From Pararge aegeria (taxonomy: Eukaryota; Arthropoda; Insecta; Lepidoptera; Nymphalidae), in assembly GCF_905163445.1 (NCBI RefSeq), contig NC_053191.1, positions 12,090,001 through 12,154,000 on the forward strand: a stretch of 64,000 bases of DNA. The letters run 5' to 3'. Of this stretch, positions 45,791 through 57,017 are shown in pieces. Made by a program: the position numbers and the translations under genes. Each line of letters starts with the position of its first letter. Positions within the stretch are counted from its first letter, which is position 1. The notes beneath the pieces were generated by a model. The model saw only the letters and a list, made by a program, of their open reading frames with translations. It did not search any database and was not told where the DNA came from.

Positions 45791-46290
45791 ATAATACAAT
45801 TTAAAAGTAATATATAATTAAATAATAAGAAGTGTAATAATAAATAAAAAATAATATAAAAGATTTGTATACATTTATAATATTTTGTTACGATCGAACC
45901 GATAAAAAATAAATAAAAAATAATATGTAATAATAAAAAATAAAAATACAAATAATAAACACACTTAGGCACCCTTGTTCAAATGTTTTGTTGTTGGAAA
46001 AGATATTCTCTTATTAGCATTAACCTAATGCAAAAAATCTCAAGTGCTACTAAAAAATATACAAAACAAAAAAAAAACAACAACAAAGGAATAGAAAAAC
46101 TAATTGATTGATTGATATAATAGAAAGGAAAGAAAGAGAACACACATTTAACTTAGAAGACTAAAGTGTTGTTGTTGAGTTTGTGTGGAGCACCGAAAGG
46201 ATTTGGACTTTGGTATTTACCACTGACATTTGTTATAGTATTTATAAAATAATATATGATTATTTATATATTCTGATAACAAAAAAAAAA

Positions 46291-46484
46291 ATTACCCGGC
46301 TAAGTTTGTTGTGGGCTCTTCTTAGACCAGGGCGCGTTTTGAACCCTCGTAGCTTTAGATTTAAGTTGGCGAACGAAGTTATCACCACCCCCTTACAATT
46401 ACGTAAACAAATATGTATGAACGCTTCATAAGTGCCTGTGATAGTCCTACATGAATAAAGAAATTTTGAATTTGAATTTGAATT
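46291..46484 (+). mobile_element. LINE-H 3' end with GAATTT tail
   Basis: CCCGGCTAAGTTTGTTGTGGG, CTTCTTAGACCAGGGCGCG, CGAACGAAGTTATCACC, AACGCTTCATAAGTGCCTG, then ATGAATAAAGAAATTTTGAA and a GAATTT tail. Best copy of the family here; no coding sequence retained. Confidence 0.8.
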
Positions 46485-46689
46485 ATATTATTTTATACTA
46501 TTATACTGAAAGTTTTTGCAATGTTTATAGGTAAGTTTGTTACCGGGTTTAAATTTAAGTTTATTTGGTATGGTCCGGTGGGAAAATTCATATGTAAGCT
46601 ACGGCACTACAAGTTACTCCTTTATTTTTGATATGTTTTATCTCGCTGATAGCTGTCGATGTAATTACAGGCATTGAGGCTTAATTTAC

Positions 46690-46995
46690 TAAAGCGGTGA
46701 TAGCTCAATGAGTAGAACTTCGACTTCTGTTTTGGGGGGGCAAGTTCGAAACCAGCACGCACCTCTAACTTTTCTGAGTTATGTGCCTTTTTAGCAATTA
46801 AAATATCACTTGCTTTTACGGTGAAGGAAAAAATCGTGAGGAAACCAAAACGTGCCTGGGAGTTGTCCATTGTAAGATTCTGAAAGGTGTGTAGAATCCA
46901 CCAATCCGCACCGGGCCAGCGTGGTGGACTAAGGCCTTAACCCTTTTTCACTGTGGGATAAGACCCGTGCCCTGTAATGGGTTGATATGATGACG
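46690..46995 (+). mobile_element. SINE-B copy 4, near full length
   Basis: Head AGCGGTGATAGCTCAATGAG and GCAAGTTCGAAACCAGCACG (B-box-like), body GGTGAAGGAAAAAATCGTGAGG, GCCAGCGTGGTGGACTAAGG, tail GTAATGGGTTGATATGATGA. The best single reference for the family in this window. Confidence 0.85.
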
Positions 46996-47639
46996 ACGCA
47001 GGGCGGCATGTTGCAAGACGCGTGCCCTGCTTAGTGTTGCTTTGTGTAGGCGATGGTTTTCCACTAACCATCCGGTGAGCCATCTGTTTGGTCTGTCAAC
47101 TATCACTATAAAAAAAAAAAAGACCTCCTACAGGGAGTACAGGGTGCTCTAAGCGCATATCTATCATGGATTTGTTTACAAATCAATCATTAGACAAAAC
47201 ATCTCTGATGGCATTTTTCGAAAGACTTTCGGCCAGCCCTGTGACGAATATATTAACAATACGATGAGGACAAATATGAAAATAACTCCTGCACGGGTAT
47301 CGGCATTGTACAACTCATTTGCCTACCGTTGAGCATACAGTCCGACTTACAAGTTTGATACTAATATTAAGCAGTTCCTTATCACAAAAATATAATAAGT
47401 ATATTATATTTTTGTGTCTGAAAGCTCTCAATGCCATACCAGATTTAAGAAATTGGTGTTACCTACCCCAGAGCCCTAAAATCAGATTGAGCTATTGGCA
47501 CCCGGAATTTCCTTACACATTAGAGCTAATGAAAGCTTCAAAGCACATCATTGAAGCAGTGTATAACAGTATGTAACAGCTCTTAAAACCTAACTGTTTT
47601 GGAAGAAGCAGGCTATATATATGCGCAATAAGACGACTG
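46996..47639. other. Possible unidentified repeat
   Basis: The 85-codon ATG frame at 47319-47576 is interrupted in its middle by the perfect hairpin at 47383-47416, which argues against coding. Confidence 0.4.
47383..47416. repeat. Perfect 15-bp hairpin
   Basis: CACAAAAATATAATA and its exact complement around the loop AGTA. The surrounding DNA (47160-47640) belongs to no recognised family. Confidence 0.93.
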
Positions 47640-47915
47640 GTTTTTATTGTATATAATATATTTATATATATAAATATTATTTTATGTTTTTATTTGTGTA
47701 TATTTTGTTTATGTATTCGTATGTAGTTATTTGAATGTAGGCTTATAATAAATTTACACCACCTATTTGTTCTCGCTCTTGTTGTTCTAATCCTAAGGTT
47801 GCCTGGCAGAGATCGCTTTTAATCGATAAGGCCGCCTTTTGTATTCTACTCCAGTTTTTGTGTTTTTCTCTATTCGTCCTTTATTTTCCTAACTGTGTAG
47901 TGGTGTACAAATATG
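47640..47915 (+). mobile_element. LINE-I 3' end
   Basis: TATATA-rich UTR, then CCTAAGGTTGCCTGGCAGAG, ATCGCTTTTAATCGATAAGG and CCGCCTTTTGTATTC. The stem is shortened to ATCG/CGAT. An hAT MITE sits directly downstream. Confidence 0.75.
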
Positions 47916-47926
47916 CCCAATGCCCA

Positions 47927-48095
47927 CAGTGGCGTGCATAAAGGGTATGCACAGGGTATGCAGATGAAATAAAATGACTTGTATTAATCTAGTACGAGTT
48001 ATAAAAAATGTATGGTAAGCTTTTTATAACTCTTACAATTTTTATCATTTTATATAATCTGTATACCCTGTGCATATCCTCTATGCACGCCACTG
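47927..48095. mobile_element. hAT-type MITE, second copy
   Basis: Same CAGTGGCGTGCA ends and inner AAGGGTATGCACAGGGTATG; 169 bp. Flanks AATGCCCA and TATGCCCG agree at 6 of 8 positions, a worn duplication. Confidence 0.88.
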
Positions 48096-48374
48096 TATGC
48101 CCGGTACTTTGACATTGCCTGCATAATTGAGGACAGATTATCAGTAGTCATTTTGATTTGTTTTTCACTAATTACACACATAGGCTTCAGCTCACTAATT
48201 GTGCATTTTGAATTATTGTTTTATTCTTCATGTATCTGTCATGAAAACTAAAAGTGTTTTATACTCCGTGGAGTAATATTGTTTTTTTTTGTTTTAACAT
48301 TATTCTTTAATCTAAATGTAGCTGTACGAATTAGGAAATTAATATGTCTGTCTGGTAATGTAAATAGATAAAAA

Positions 48375-48765
48375 ACTTCGTTTGCGTTTGATTTTGTTTT
48401 TTGATGTGGCATTCAATTTAGTTGTAGTTCTAAAAAAAATTAAAGTATTCAGTATCGCTAAGCCTTAAATGCAGGGTATGCTACTGTCCGCTGAGGAGTT
48501 CTGTCCTCTATCTCCAACCACATTCATCAGATCTTAACATAGTTTGGGCAAAATTAAACACATATTATAACCTCGATAGTACAAAAATAATTATTTAAAT
48601 CGATTATAATTTGTCGGAGTTATGGTATGAAATCGTCAAACACTTTCATCCCCTCTCACAAAGGAACTGAGCTTAATCTCGGGATAAAAAGTATTCTATA
48701 TTACTTCTAACTCTTCCAAGAATATGCGTACAAAGTTTCATTTTAAGTTATAGAGAAAGATAAAA
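48375..48765 (-). mobile_element. Helitron interior, ends lost
   Basis: About 390 bases aligning with 60880-61245: both carry TGATGTGGCRTTCAATTTAG, GTCCGCTGAGGAGTTCTGTC and GGGATAAAAAGTATYCTATA. Both termini are missing or decayed. Confidence 0.8.
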
Positions 48766-49308
48766 AAGATATAGTTCTCTACACGAACAACAATCTTAAG
48801 ATATAGCTTGATTCAAAAACATTAGATTAAACCACCACCATTTAAATCCTTGACCCGTCTTGACCGAACTTGTCACCACCACCGTACACGGACGTTTTAA
48901 TACAATAAACAATCAGATTTCTTTTTGCTTGCGCATTCGATATCGGTCTGTAAGTAGCTGGCCACTTTGCTATGGAAACCCCATTGATAACCATAAACGG
49001 AGTTATGGGACGCTTATTGATTTTTAATAGCCCGATCCTGTGTGGCAAAGTTTTATTGCCGTTTTGCGACAGCAACAAAAAGGTGAACGCATTGTGAAAT
49101 GAAAAAAATATGGTTTACAAATTGACACAATTAGGTTAAGTTTAGGTAAGGTATTTTTAGGTATTGATATGTGATGTTGAAGTGTGCCCAGTAAAAATGG
49201 ATAGTCTTTTCAGTACCAGCAAACGGTTCGCTTATACCCTAACTTCTATGATAAATAAGACCTATGACAAGTATTAGTACAGGTTCTCATAGTCATAGAT
49301 TTGTGAAC

Positions 49309-49660
49309 ATGAGATTTATGAAAATTAAGCTTCATTTGCTACACTCCGCGAAAAGCAGGAGAATCTGTGTGATGTAATTTATAATTTCTTCAATCCTTAT
49401 ACTCCACACCAACCAGATCTTCGGTAATGAGCCCTCTACGCACATTTCGCTCGGAAACCGGAGCATCCTCAGGAGATGTTGACTTTACAATGAATAATTG
49501 TTTAGTCTGTTTGGTGTGGAGTAGGTATACAGATTGAAGAAATTATAAATTACACCATACAGATTCTCCTGCTTTTCGCGGAATATGGCAAATTAAGCTT
49601 AATTTTCATAATATAATTAAATTATGAAAATTAATATAAATTAACGCCTGCTTCTATCAA
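49309..49660. mobile_element. MITE-F, best copy
   Basis: Ends ATGAAAATTAAGCTTCATTTG and AAATTAAGCTTAATTTTCAT; inner arms about 100 bp pair across CTCCGCGAAAAGCAGGAGAA, TGTAATTTATAATTTCTTC and CTCCACACCAAMCAGA. The centre is inverted relative to the 39.2 kb copy (CCGGAGCATCCTCAGGAG). Confidence 0.8.
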
Positions 49661-50837
49661 AAGATGAGATTTGTCAAGTTACATGCACAGTAACAAAGAA
49701 AATATTTTAAACCAATCGAAGAATATTGAACATTCTAACAAAATCAATATCGACATTAGCGATGTGTTATCGTAATGTAATACAAATAAAGAATCAATAA
49801 AATATTTCTCTAGAATATCAATACTAAGCAGATAATTAATAAAATTACCAATTTTTTGTCTTTTTTCAACTTTTGCGTAGTTTGCGTTTTAAGTAGTTAT
49901 ATCGGATGATAGTTACCTGTCAGCTTTTTGATAAAAAGTTTCGTTTTATGCACTTTTGTGAAAACAAGTTTTAAACTTCTACATAAGAATACCGTTGTCA
50001 GTGCAATATCGGTGAAACTGTGATTCGTCCCGTACCCACTTGACACATGTTTTAGTGTTATTCTTTTGATCGTATTATAGCACCAGGCTTTATAGATTTG
50101 AGTCAATTTAAAGGTTGTCAAAAATTACAAAAAAGAACAACAGTCTCTCCTCATTGTTTATCCCATTTCATTTCACGGTTATTACAGGTATTTTATAATC
50201 GTGAGACACAACAATTTAATGCGCTCATCCCTTCGCCAGCGTTTGATCGACAGGGAATTAAAAAAAGATCGAACCACAGACAAGATCAGAAATGGAATCG
50301 CCATTTTAATTATAAACAACCGACCGTTCCTGTCAAACCGATACAACAAAATCGAAAAATCAAAATTCTAAAGTGTAATATCAAACTCGGCTTTATAATT
50401 GGTCGCTCTATAGCTTGACTTTTGCCCCTTATTTATTCATTGCAAAAAAGAAAATACGCCTCTAATTCTTAATACTTAGAGCGCAATATTGAGAGATAGA
50501 TATCGAAGTTAAGGCGCGTGTACACGCTGTAATATTTATAAGACGTGTATCAAAACCGAAGAGCCGTCTTCCAGGCCGATGACGTTTGACGTGAATTCTG
50601 ACATCCCCTTTCGGGTTTGGTGCAAAGGAAAGCTTTGAGATACTCTTAAATATTAGTCAAGAGAATCTAAAATAATTTATTCCATTAAAAACTTAATTGT
50701 ATATATTATTAACAAAAAAGTGCGTTGATTAAACTAAAATTCGAGTCTAATTAGGAATTACTTATTTTCATTAAGTGGTAATAATAATATAAACAAATAA
50801 ATACCTATTATCACATTACTATTCAAAATCTTTTACA
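49661..50837. other. No recognised gene
   Basis: A 106-codon frame (50098-50418) begins at TTG, not ATG, and is Lys/Gln/Arg-rich with no domain. CpG-bearing patch at 50505-50640. Confidence 0.4.
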
Positions 50838-51162
50838 TCTATATATATAAAAGAAAGTCGTGTTAGTTACACTACTTATAACTCAAGAACGGCTGTACCG
50901 ATATGGCTGAAAATTGGTAGGTGGGTAGCTTAGAGCCAGGAGGCGGACATAGGATACTGTTTATCCCGTTCGACAGCGTTCCCGTCTGAGTTGACATAAA
51001 AAGTCAGTTACACCATTTATTACTCAAGAACGGCTGGACCAATTTTTATGATATTTGATTTTTTGGATTCCTCTTAGACCGGAATAGGATAATAAGTATT
51101 AAAATAATAACATTCATCAAAAAAAATATGATGCGCGGTACGAAGTTCGCCGGGACAGCTAG
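50838..51162 (+). mobile_element. Non-autonomous Helitron, both ends intact
   Basis: Starts TCTATATATATAAAAG after A50837 and ends GGGACAGCTAG before T51163, the A/T target of Helitrons. A GC-rich palindromic stretch (GCGCGGTACGAAGTTCGC) precedes the CTAG end. It contains two related internal segments, CTCAAGAACGGCTG at about 50882 and 51023, so the interior may be a partial duplication. Confidence 0.88.
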
Positions 51163-51694
51163 TTTTATTATAAAGTAACATTAACGAAAGAATGTTTGGT
51201 ACTTAAAGGTTGCAGTTCGGGTTAATAAATTCATATCAATGCATAAGGTACGGCAAGAACATTTATTATTACTCACAATAATAATCGTGTCTACTAAAAA
51301 TATCCCACTTTTTTCTATTAACCATTGATAGTACCAGTAACTGGTTAAACGTTTACTAAATTAAATAAACTGCTATTTTTCCATCCTCTTCCCGCGGGTG
51401 TCTTACGAGGCGAGTAAGGGAATATATAATAGTCTTCTGTGCTACTACTACCATCTAATGGGGGGCCAACCTTCCCGTTGGGATAGGCTTTTAGTCAGTG
51501 GACCGTGGTAAGCTATGGATGTGCTATTTTTTAAATTGTCTCTTATATTTTGTACCACACAAAAAGTATCGCAACTCGATGAGCAAATAAAACACATGGA
51601 ATCTTCGTATCGTGAGCTTTGAATAAGTTAGAACCAATATGAAAATTGTTTTACATACCTATCATGGCAATATTACAGGGAACTGGATTACAGT
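51163..51694. other. No recognised feature
   Basis: Between the Helitron and SINE-B6; nothing shared with the rest of the window was seen. Confidence 0.4.
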
Positions 51695-51945
51695 TCAGTT
51701 CAGTAAGTTTGACCTCTCTTTTCGAAGCTATGTGTGTTTTAAACATTATTTTTTTAACGGTGAAGAAAATATCGTGAGCGAACCTGCATGCCTGAGAGTT
51801 CTCCATAATGTGCTTAGAGGCGTGTTGGTTGTAACAATCTGCACTTGGCCAGCATGGTGGAATCAACGGTCTAAGCCCTTCTAAATCCGTTAGGGAGACT
51901 TGTGCCTTGTAGTGGGTCGATAATTGGTTTATATTGATGATGATT
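51695..51945 (+). mobile_element. SINE-B copy 6, head missing
   Basis: Begins within the body (CGAAGCTATGTGTGTTTTAAA), continues through GAACCTGCATGCCTGAGAG and GGCCAGCATGGTGGAATC to GTAGTGGGTCGATAATTGG and TTGATGATGATT. Confidence 0.78.
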
Positions 51946-52430
51946 AATTACAACTTTGTCTTGATAATCTTTCCTATATTTAATGAAATTTAGGAAAGAT
52001 TCTCAAGATATCATTTAAAACACAACAGACATTAACTAAAATAAAGTTTAAGTTACAAACTACCTGTGCTCACAGTTTTACCTTTATCATGTTATAAGCT
52101 CCCTCAAAAATATCTAACACATAAACTATTTTACAAATCGGACTGATAGTTTTTGAGTTCAACGCCTTCAAATATACAAACTCTTCAGCTTTTTTATATT
52201 AAATAATTAAGTAAAGTTAAATAACAAAGAGTTATATAGTTATGCCAGATTAAATTTAACCAAAGTAGTTGTTCGACGCCTAGCCAGGTACACTTTTTCA
52301 AAAAATTTAATAAAATCATAGAAACTCAAAAGAACCGTAGTTTTAAACAATTTTACAGTAAATAAAACGTATAAAAATAAAATTAAAACACAAATATTAT
52401 GTTAATTTATAAAATGGCAGCTTTAGGTAG

Positions 52431-54182
52431 AGGTATTATTTTAAATGTTGGCTATGGTATGGCAAACCAAAGGCTGGTGAGATGTATACTAAAATGGCTG
52501 AGAGCCGCAAGGTGTTTAAAAATAAATTGAGGTGGTGCCAAAATAATGAGGATCAGATTAAGATGGACTTAATAGCCTCTTATCAGGCAAACAAGAACTT
52601 TGTTAAATTTTGGAAGGCTACAAAACGCTTGGACTATAAAAGTAATCTACCCGTAAGCGTAGAGAGCGTGCATGAACCGAAAATGATTGCAGACTTATTT
52701 TCGGATCACTTCAAGCTGGACCCACTGCCAGTTACTAATGAGGAATGTGGCTCTATGCCCAGTGTCGACAACATAGATGTGCAATCCCATCGGTATTCTC
52801 CGGACGATGTGGCCAATGTGGTCATCAAAATGAAAATGGCTAAAGCCTCTGGACACGACGGACTGAGTGTGGAGCACATTCTGTACGCAGGTGATACAAT
52901 TTTTTGTGTGTTGGCAGAATTATTTACTATTTGTGTAAACTCAGAATATCTGCCAAGAAACCTCATGAAAACAGTGGTAGTTCCTATTCCTAAAAATAAA
53001 ACTGGCGATCTTTCTAATCTAAAAAACTACAGGCCGATTTCCTTAGGTACTATTATAGGTAAAATACTGGAAAGATTAATATATTCTGATGTTAATCAAA
53101 ATATTAAGATCGATGAAGCGCAGTTTGGTTTTCGTCCCGGACTCTCAACAGATTCTGCGATCTTCAGTCTCAAATCGACTGTAAGCTATTATACAAAAAG
53201 AGACACGTCTGTATACGCATGTTTTTTGGACCTTAGCAGAGCTGTTGACCTAGTCAACTATCAGATACTTTGGCAAAAGCTAATTAAATCGAATGTTCCG
53301 CTAAGAACTGTAAATCTGTTGAGATACTGGTACGAGAACCAAACAAATGTTGTGAAATGGGGCGACGCTTTCTCTAATGATTTTAGATTAGAGTGCGGCG
53401 TGCGTCAAGGAGGGTTAACTTCTCCGGACCTCTTTAACCTATATGTTAACGATCTGATTGGGGTACTTAGAAGTGCTAAAATGGGTTGTCATATAGGCAC
53501 AACATGCATTAACAATCTCAGCTATGCTGACGATATGGTGCTTCTAAGTCCCTCAATTAGAGGCCTTAGGCATCTACTATGTATCTGTGAACAATATGCT
53601 AGGGATCATGGCCTGAAGTATAATGTCAAAAAGACACAGATGATGGTTTTTCGTGCAGGTAAAGGTCCGGAGAATATCCCGTTGGTTTTCTTGGATGGGA
53701 TTCCTATAGAAAAGGTAGATAGATTCAGGTACTTGGGGCATATTCTCACTGAAGATTTATGTGACAACCTCGACATTGAACGTGAACGTAGGGCTCTGGC
53801 TGTTCGGTGTAACATGCTCGCACGCCGTTTTGCAAAGTGTAGTGAAGAGGCGAAGCTGACACTGTTTAGGGCATACTGTCAATGCCTCTATACGTGTCAG
53901 CTTTGGTTTAACTACAATAAAAATGCACTTAGCAGTATCAGAGTACAGTATAATAACGCATACCGAATTCTGATGAAACTGCCTAAATTCTGCAGTGCGT
54001 CGAACATGTTTGCCGATGCCAGAATACCAGACTATTTCGCGCTTATTAGATCTCGAGTTGCAGCCTTCTGGTTCCGTATACGCAATTCCAAGAACGGAAT
54101 CCTTGGTGTATGCTCCGAGTACCCGGAGAATCCTATTGTAAAGAGCTGGCTTGCCGTGCATCGCGACGGAAACCGTAAATAG
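52431..54182 (+). CDS. Non-LTR retrotransposon reverse transcriptase, 5'-truncated
   Basis: Reverse transcriptase of a LINE, which would copy its RNA at a nicked chromosomal site. The reading frame is open from 52431 after a TAG; the first ATG is 52482, giving 566 residues. Counting from that ATG: a pre-RT region with KASGHDG (121-127), NYRPISL (182-188), FGFRPG (215-220), motif A CFLDLSRAVD with catalytic D250, GVRQGGLTSP (306-315), motif C SYADD with D350 and D351, then a thumb region with RFRYLGH (414-420). The usual AFD of motif A is AVD here; the catalytic aspartate is kept. The endonuclease domain is missing, so the copy cannot act on its own. No stop or frameshift occurs across 584 codons, suggesting a fairly young insertion. 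Clade is uncertain; the tail and motifs suit the CR1/Rex1/Daphne side of the jockey superfamily. Confidence 0.93.
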   Translation, partial: RYYFKCWLWYGKPKAGEMYTKMAESRKVFKNKLRWCQNNEDQIKMDLIASYQANKNFVKFWKATKRLDYKSNLPVSVESVHEPKMIADLFSDHFKLDPLPVTNEECGSMPSVDNIDVQSHRYSPDDVANVVIKMKMAKASGHDGLSVEHILYAGDTIFCVLAELFTICVNSEYLPRNLMKTVVVPIPKNKTGDLSNLKNYRPISLGTIIGKILERLIYSDVNQNIKIDEAQFGFRPGLSTDSAIFSLKSTVSYYTKRDTSVYACFLDLSRAVDLVNYQILWQKLIKSNVPLRTVNLLRYWYENQTNVVKWGDAFSNDFRLECGVRQGGLTSPDLFNLYVNDLIGVLRSAKMGCHIGTTCINNLSYADDMVLLSPSIRGLRHLLCICEQYARDHGLKYNVKKTQMMVFRAGKGPENIPLVFLDGIPIEKVDRFRYLGHILTEDLCDNLDIERERRALAVRCNMLARRFAKCSEEAKLTLFRAYCQCLYTCQLWFNYNKNALSSIRVQYNNAYRILMKLPKFCSASNMFADARIPDYFALIRSRVAAFWFRIRNSKNGILGVCSEYPENPIVKSWLAVHRDGNRK

Positions 54183-54339
54183 TAGGTTATACGGGTACGA
54201 ACCCTCTTTTGGGGTAATTTATTATATTTTATTTGTATTTTTCTTTTAATGTTTTTAATTTCATTTATTATTTTTTAGATCTTTTAAAATACTATGCTAC
54301 TTTTTTACGTGTATATTGAGATGAGTTTTACCTGAATTA

Positions 54340-54364
54340 AACAATTATTATTATTATTATTATT
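54340..54364. repeat. (ATT)n microsatellite
   Basis: The LINE tail directly after AATTAAACA; marks the 3' boundary of the RT-bearing element. Confidence 0.9.
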
Positions 54365-55821
54365 TACAGGAACGGTACGGTCAATACAATTACTTTAATG
54401 TACACCTCGACGTATTGACATAGAAATATTAGTGTTATACTTAACGTATAGTATTAAAAATATTTTAAACGACCGACTATAACACTTGGATGTTTGATTT
54501 TTTTTCGGTGGTAATTAAAAACTACTGCAGTTTAAAACATAAAAATAATGTTTTAGAACGCATCTTTGTCATCATTTCTGGCATGTCAAATGTTATTTCA
54601 GTTCTGCTGAGATTCTGTGTCAAATGCATACAAATTTTATTCACTTCTACTTCTGATTTATGGTTTTTCGTAGTGCCAAAACAGCACAATGTTCTTTGCC
54701 TTATTTTTTATTGCTCTCTGATTGTCAATTGCACTTATTAGTGACACAAATGTCATTGTCAAAAAGATGTTCACCTTTGTATAGCCGACGTATTGCCTTT
54801 TATGTATTTTTTCTACAACGGAGATTAATATCCTACATTGGAAATATCGTAAGAAATGAAATATAAAAGATAATTAATATTTAATGATCGTGAACATTTT
54901 TAATTGGTGTACAAATATCTAGCCATGGCTTCATACATTTCTGAAACAACCCCTTTTATGTTATATTGGAGTTTAATTTGAATCTCAATAATTTTATTAA
55001 AAATTTTTCAATGTCTAAATTATTATTTAAATGGACGTATCGTTAACTGATATAGCGTACTGAAACCAGCTAGGAATTCTAAAATAAGCTTTACCTCTTT
55101 TTAGTTAAAGCATTAGTCCCTTTTAATTATCATCATAATTTATTATCATTTAAGTAATATCACTGTCAAGTTGTTACTTGTAATAAATTTTTATTTTAAC
55201 GTCAATACTTTCATTATCCGTTGCATTTATGAACCTCTTATTGATTTTAAGTTAGTAAAAAAATGGTTACTATTCAAATTCGTCAATGGACTTTTTTACT
55301 TTTTTACCACAATCGGTTAGAATCCTACGGTATCCATATCGTTCACACATCGCCGCGTTCCATACATTTACCCTTCAATGGTCCACAATAAAAAGAATTA
55401 GTACAAATAGCCCGCTGGGATAAACCTCTGTCAATCGTCTTTCAACTGAGTCAGTGTAGACACGCCTTTACAATTCACGCGATCCTTAAACTGCATGTGA
55501 TTTTACACCTTATAGTGATGCCAGGAAGGTGAAAATATATATTTTCGAAAACGTAGCGTATCTTACGCACTTCAATGTACCTACTTGATTTTATCAAACT
55601 ATAAAAAGTTTAGGATTATGTTTTTCATACACTTTGCTTACCTCGAAAATAGTCTACCTTGTCACCAAATCGATTATATGCGGTGTTTCTTTATAATTTT
55701 TTTAAAAGTATTGTTGATGTTTTGAGGATATCGATACGGATTATCAACAGCAAACATCTAGAAATGTTTACAAGTTTCGAAATAATTGAAGAAAAAACAT
55801 TACATACTTTTTATTATATAC
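54365..55821. other. No recognised feature
   Basis: AT-rich, no frame over 85 codons; a less AT-rich patch at 55310-55510 has no identifiable content. Confidence 0.45.
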
Positions 55822-55995
55822 TACAAGTTAACCCTTGTCTGCAACTCACTTGCTGGTATATGATGATGCAGTCTAAGATGGCAACGGGCTAAGCTATTAG
55901 GAGGCGGTAGGTATGACACTTATCAAGCCCACACATCTAATCGGTTTCTACGTTATATCGTACCGGAACGTTTAATCGTTTATCGGCTTTGTCAG
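55822..55995 (-). mobile_element. SINE-C copy
   Basis: TCTGCAACTCACTTGCTGG, ATGATGCAGTCTAAGATGG, CTAATCGGTTTCTACG and CGTACCGGAACG are the complements of the conserved 3' segments. Confidence 0.75.
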
Positions 55996-56234
55996 AGGAT
56001 GCTTCATTATCAGATTACTCTGTATCAAAACCAAATCAACGAGATCAATGAAGTCACATCTGCTGTAAGTGATTGGAGATGTCCACAGATCGCCCTAATT
56101 ACCATATAATTGCAATGTCATGAGGAATTCTTGTTTTACAAAAAATCTAGTCGGTTAGACCAGTGAAGTAATACACTTTTTTTATATTGATGCATCAAGT
56201 AGTTGGACTAGTGGTAGGTGGAATACCATCTATA

Positions 56235-56442
56235 TTAAGCAGACTACGAAAAGAGCATGTACTATCAACAAGTGCCGCCTATATCTGTCAAATGTTACCC
56301 GCAACCAAGCCCTTCAGACAGCGATACTGCTTGGCGGCAGAAATAAGCATGGCGGCTGTACCTTCATTAATTACTTTCCCGGACGAGCTCTGTCACGCAA
56401 AGCTCTACTGTAGAAGTAGAGCTTCTTATGATAGAGCTCGTC
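56235..56442 (-). mobile_element. Repeat G copy with fold-back end
   Basis: CGCAACCAAGCCCTTCAGAC, GATACTGCTTGGCGGCAG, AAATAAGCATGGCGG and GGACGAGCTCTGTCACGC form an almost complete copy. Its end is mirrored: 56382-56409 recurs inverted at 56415-56442. Confidence 0.78.
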
Positions 56443-56504
56443 GTATCAATTGTACGAAAAAATTTCTACATCAGCTGAGGGTAGTTTTTGACGTGACAAC
56501 GTCT

Positions 56505-56760
56505 TATAATTCGATTGAGCCGGCTGCATGCACTAAAAAACTTGACGCATGCGGCGTTACCTCGCTCTGAGGCGTTCCGTTCAAGGCTTGAAGTGTAAGC
56601 GAGAGCGCGGAACGGGCGACAAAGAGGCACAGTCGGACTCCGCGTTCGTCATCTGTCTCTCTCCTGCTTGAGTGAGCGATGCGTCCGCGTGGACAGCTTC
56701 TATACAATAATACATTTACATGTTTTCGGCAAGGATGAAGTGCAGTGAAAAGTGAATGTG
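56505..56760. promoter_or_regulatory. GC- and CpG-rich promoter-like stretch
   Basis: CpG-dense sequence (GCATGCGGCGTTACCTCGC, GAGAGCGCGGAACGGGCGAC, GAGCGATGCGTCCGCGTGG) in an AT-rich setting, followed by GCAGTGAAAAGTGAATGTGG, which resembles lepidopteran 5' UTRs. Paired GCGTTCCG/CGGAACG words occur. The minus strand is open here for 95 codons, without a recognised domain. It could equally be a transposon end; the neighbouring 56235-56442 is repeat G. Confidence 0.35.
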
Positions 56761-57017
56761 GTGTCAATTGTTTATAGCAACGATCAAACAAATAAAATTA
56801 AAATTTTCTTTTGAAAAATGCAACCATTCCATCAGTATTTTCTTACGACGTTGTCACGTTCAATTATCGTCAGTAAGCCGACTTTACAGACAACCAACTT
56901 TTTTTTTCACCAGATATGCTTACACTAGACGATCGAGTGCAAAATGTGAGATTGTATACCTACGTTTACTTATTCGATCGTGTGTAAGTTAAATATCATT
57001 TATATGGTATTGAAGGA

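Larger units (their letters stand above)
52431..54364 (+). mobile_element. 5'-truncated LINE with (ATT)n tail
   Basis: The RT frame is followed by a 180-base AT-rich 3' UTR and a run of ATT units ending near 54364. The 5' boundary is set where LINE-like coding stops, near 52431; the true junction could lie a few tens of bases upstream. No convincing target-site duplication was found by eye. Confidence 0.85.

Noticed and set aside
45646..45972. 108-codon frame rich in Leu, Ile, Phe and Tyr, resembling a membrane protein
   Set aside because: The 'membrane' part is AT-rich simple sequence read as hydrophobic codons, and the rest is a LINE 3' UTR.
50098..50418. 106-codon frame
   Set aside because: Begins at TTG rather than ATG, has low-complexity basic composition and no recognisable domain or splice context.
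53757..54161. 134-codon frame antisense to the reverse transcriptase
   Set aside because: It is a shadow of the RT coding strand with no domain of its own.
56187..56570. 127-codon frame
   Set aside because: Lies mostly on repeat G and its fold-back end; similar reading does not survive in the other two copies.
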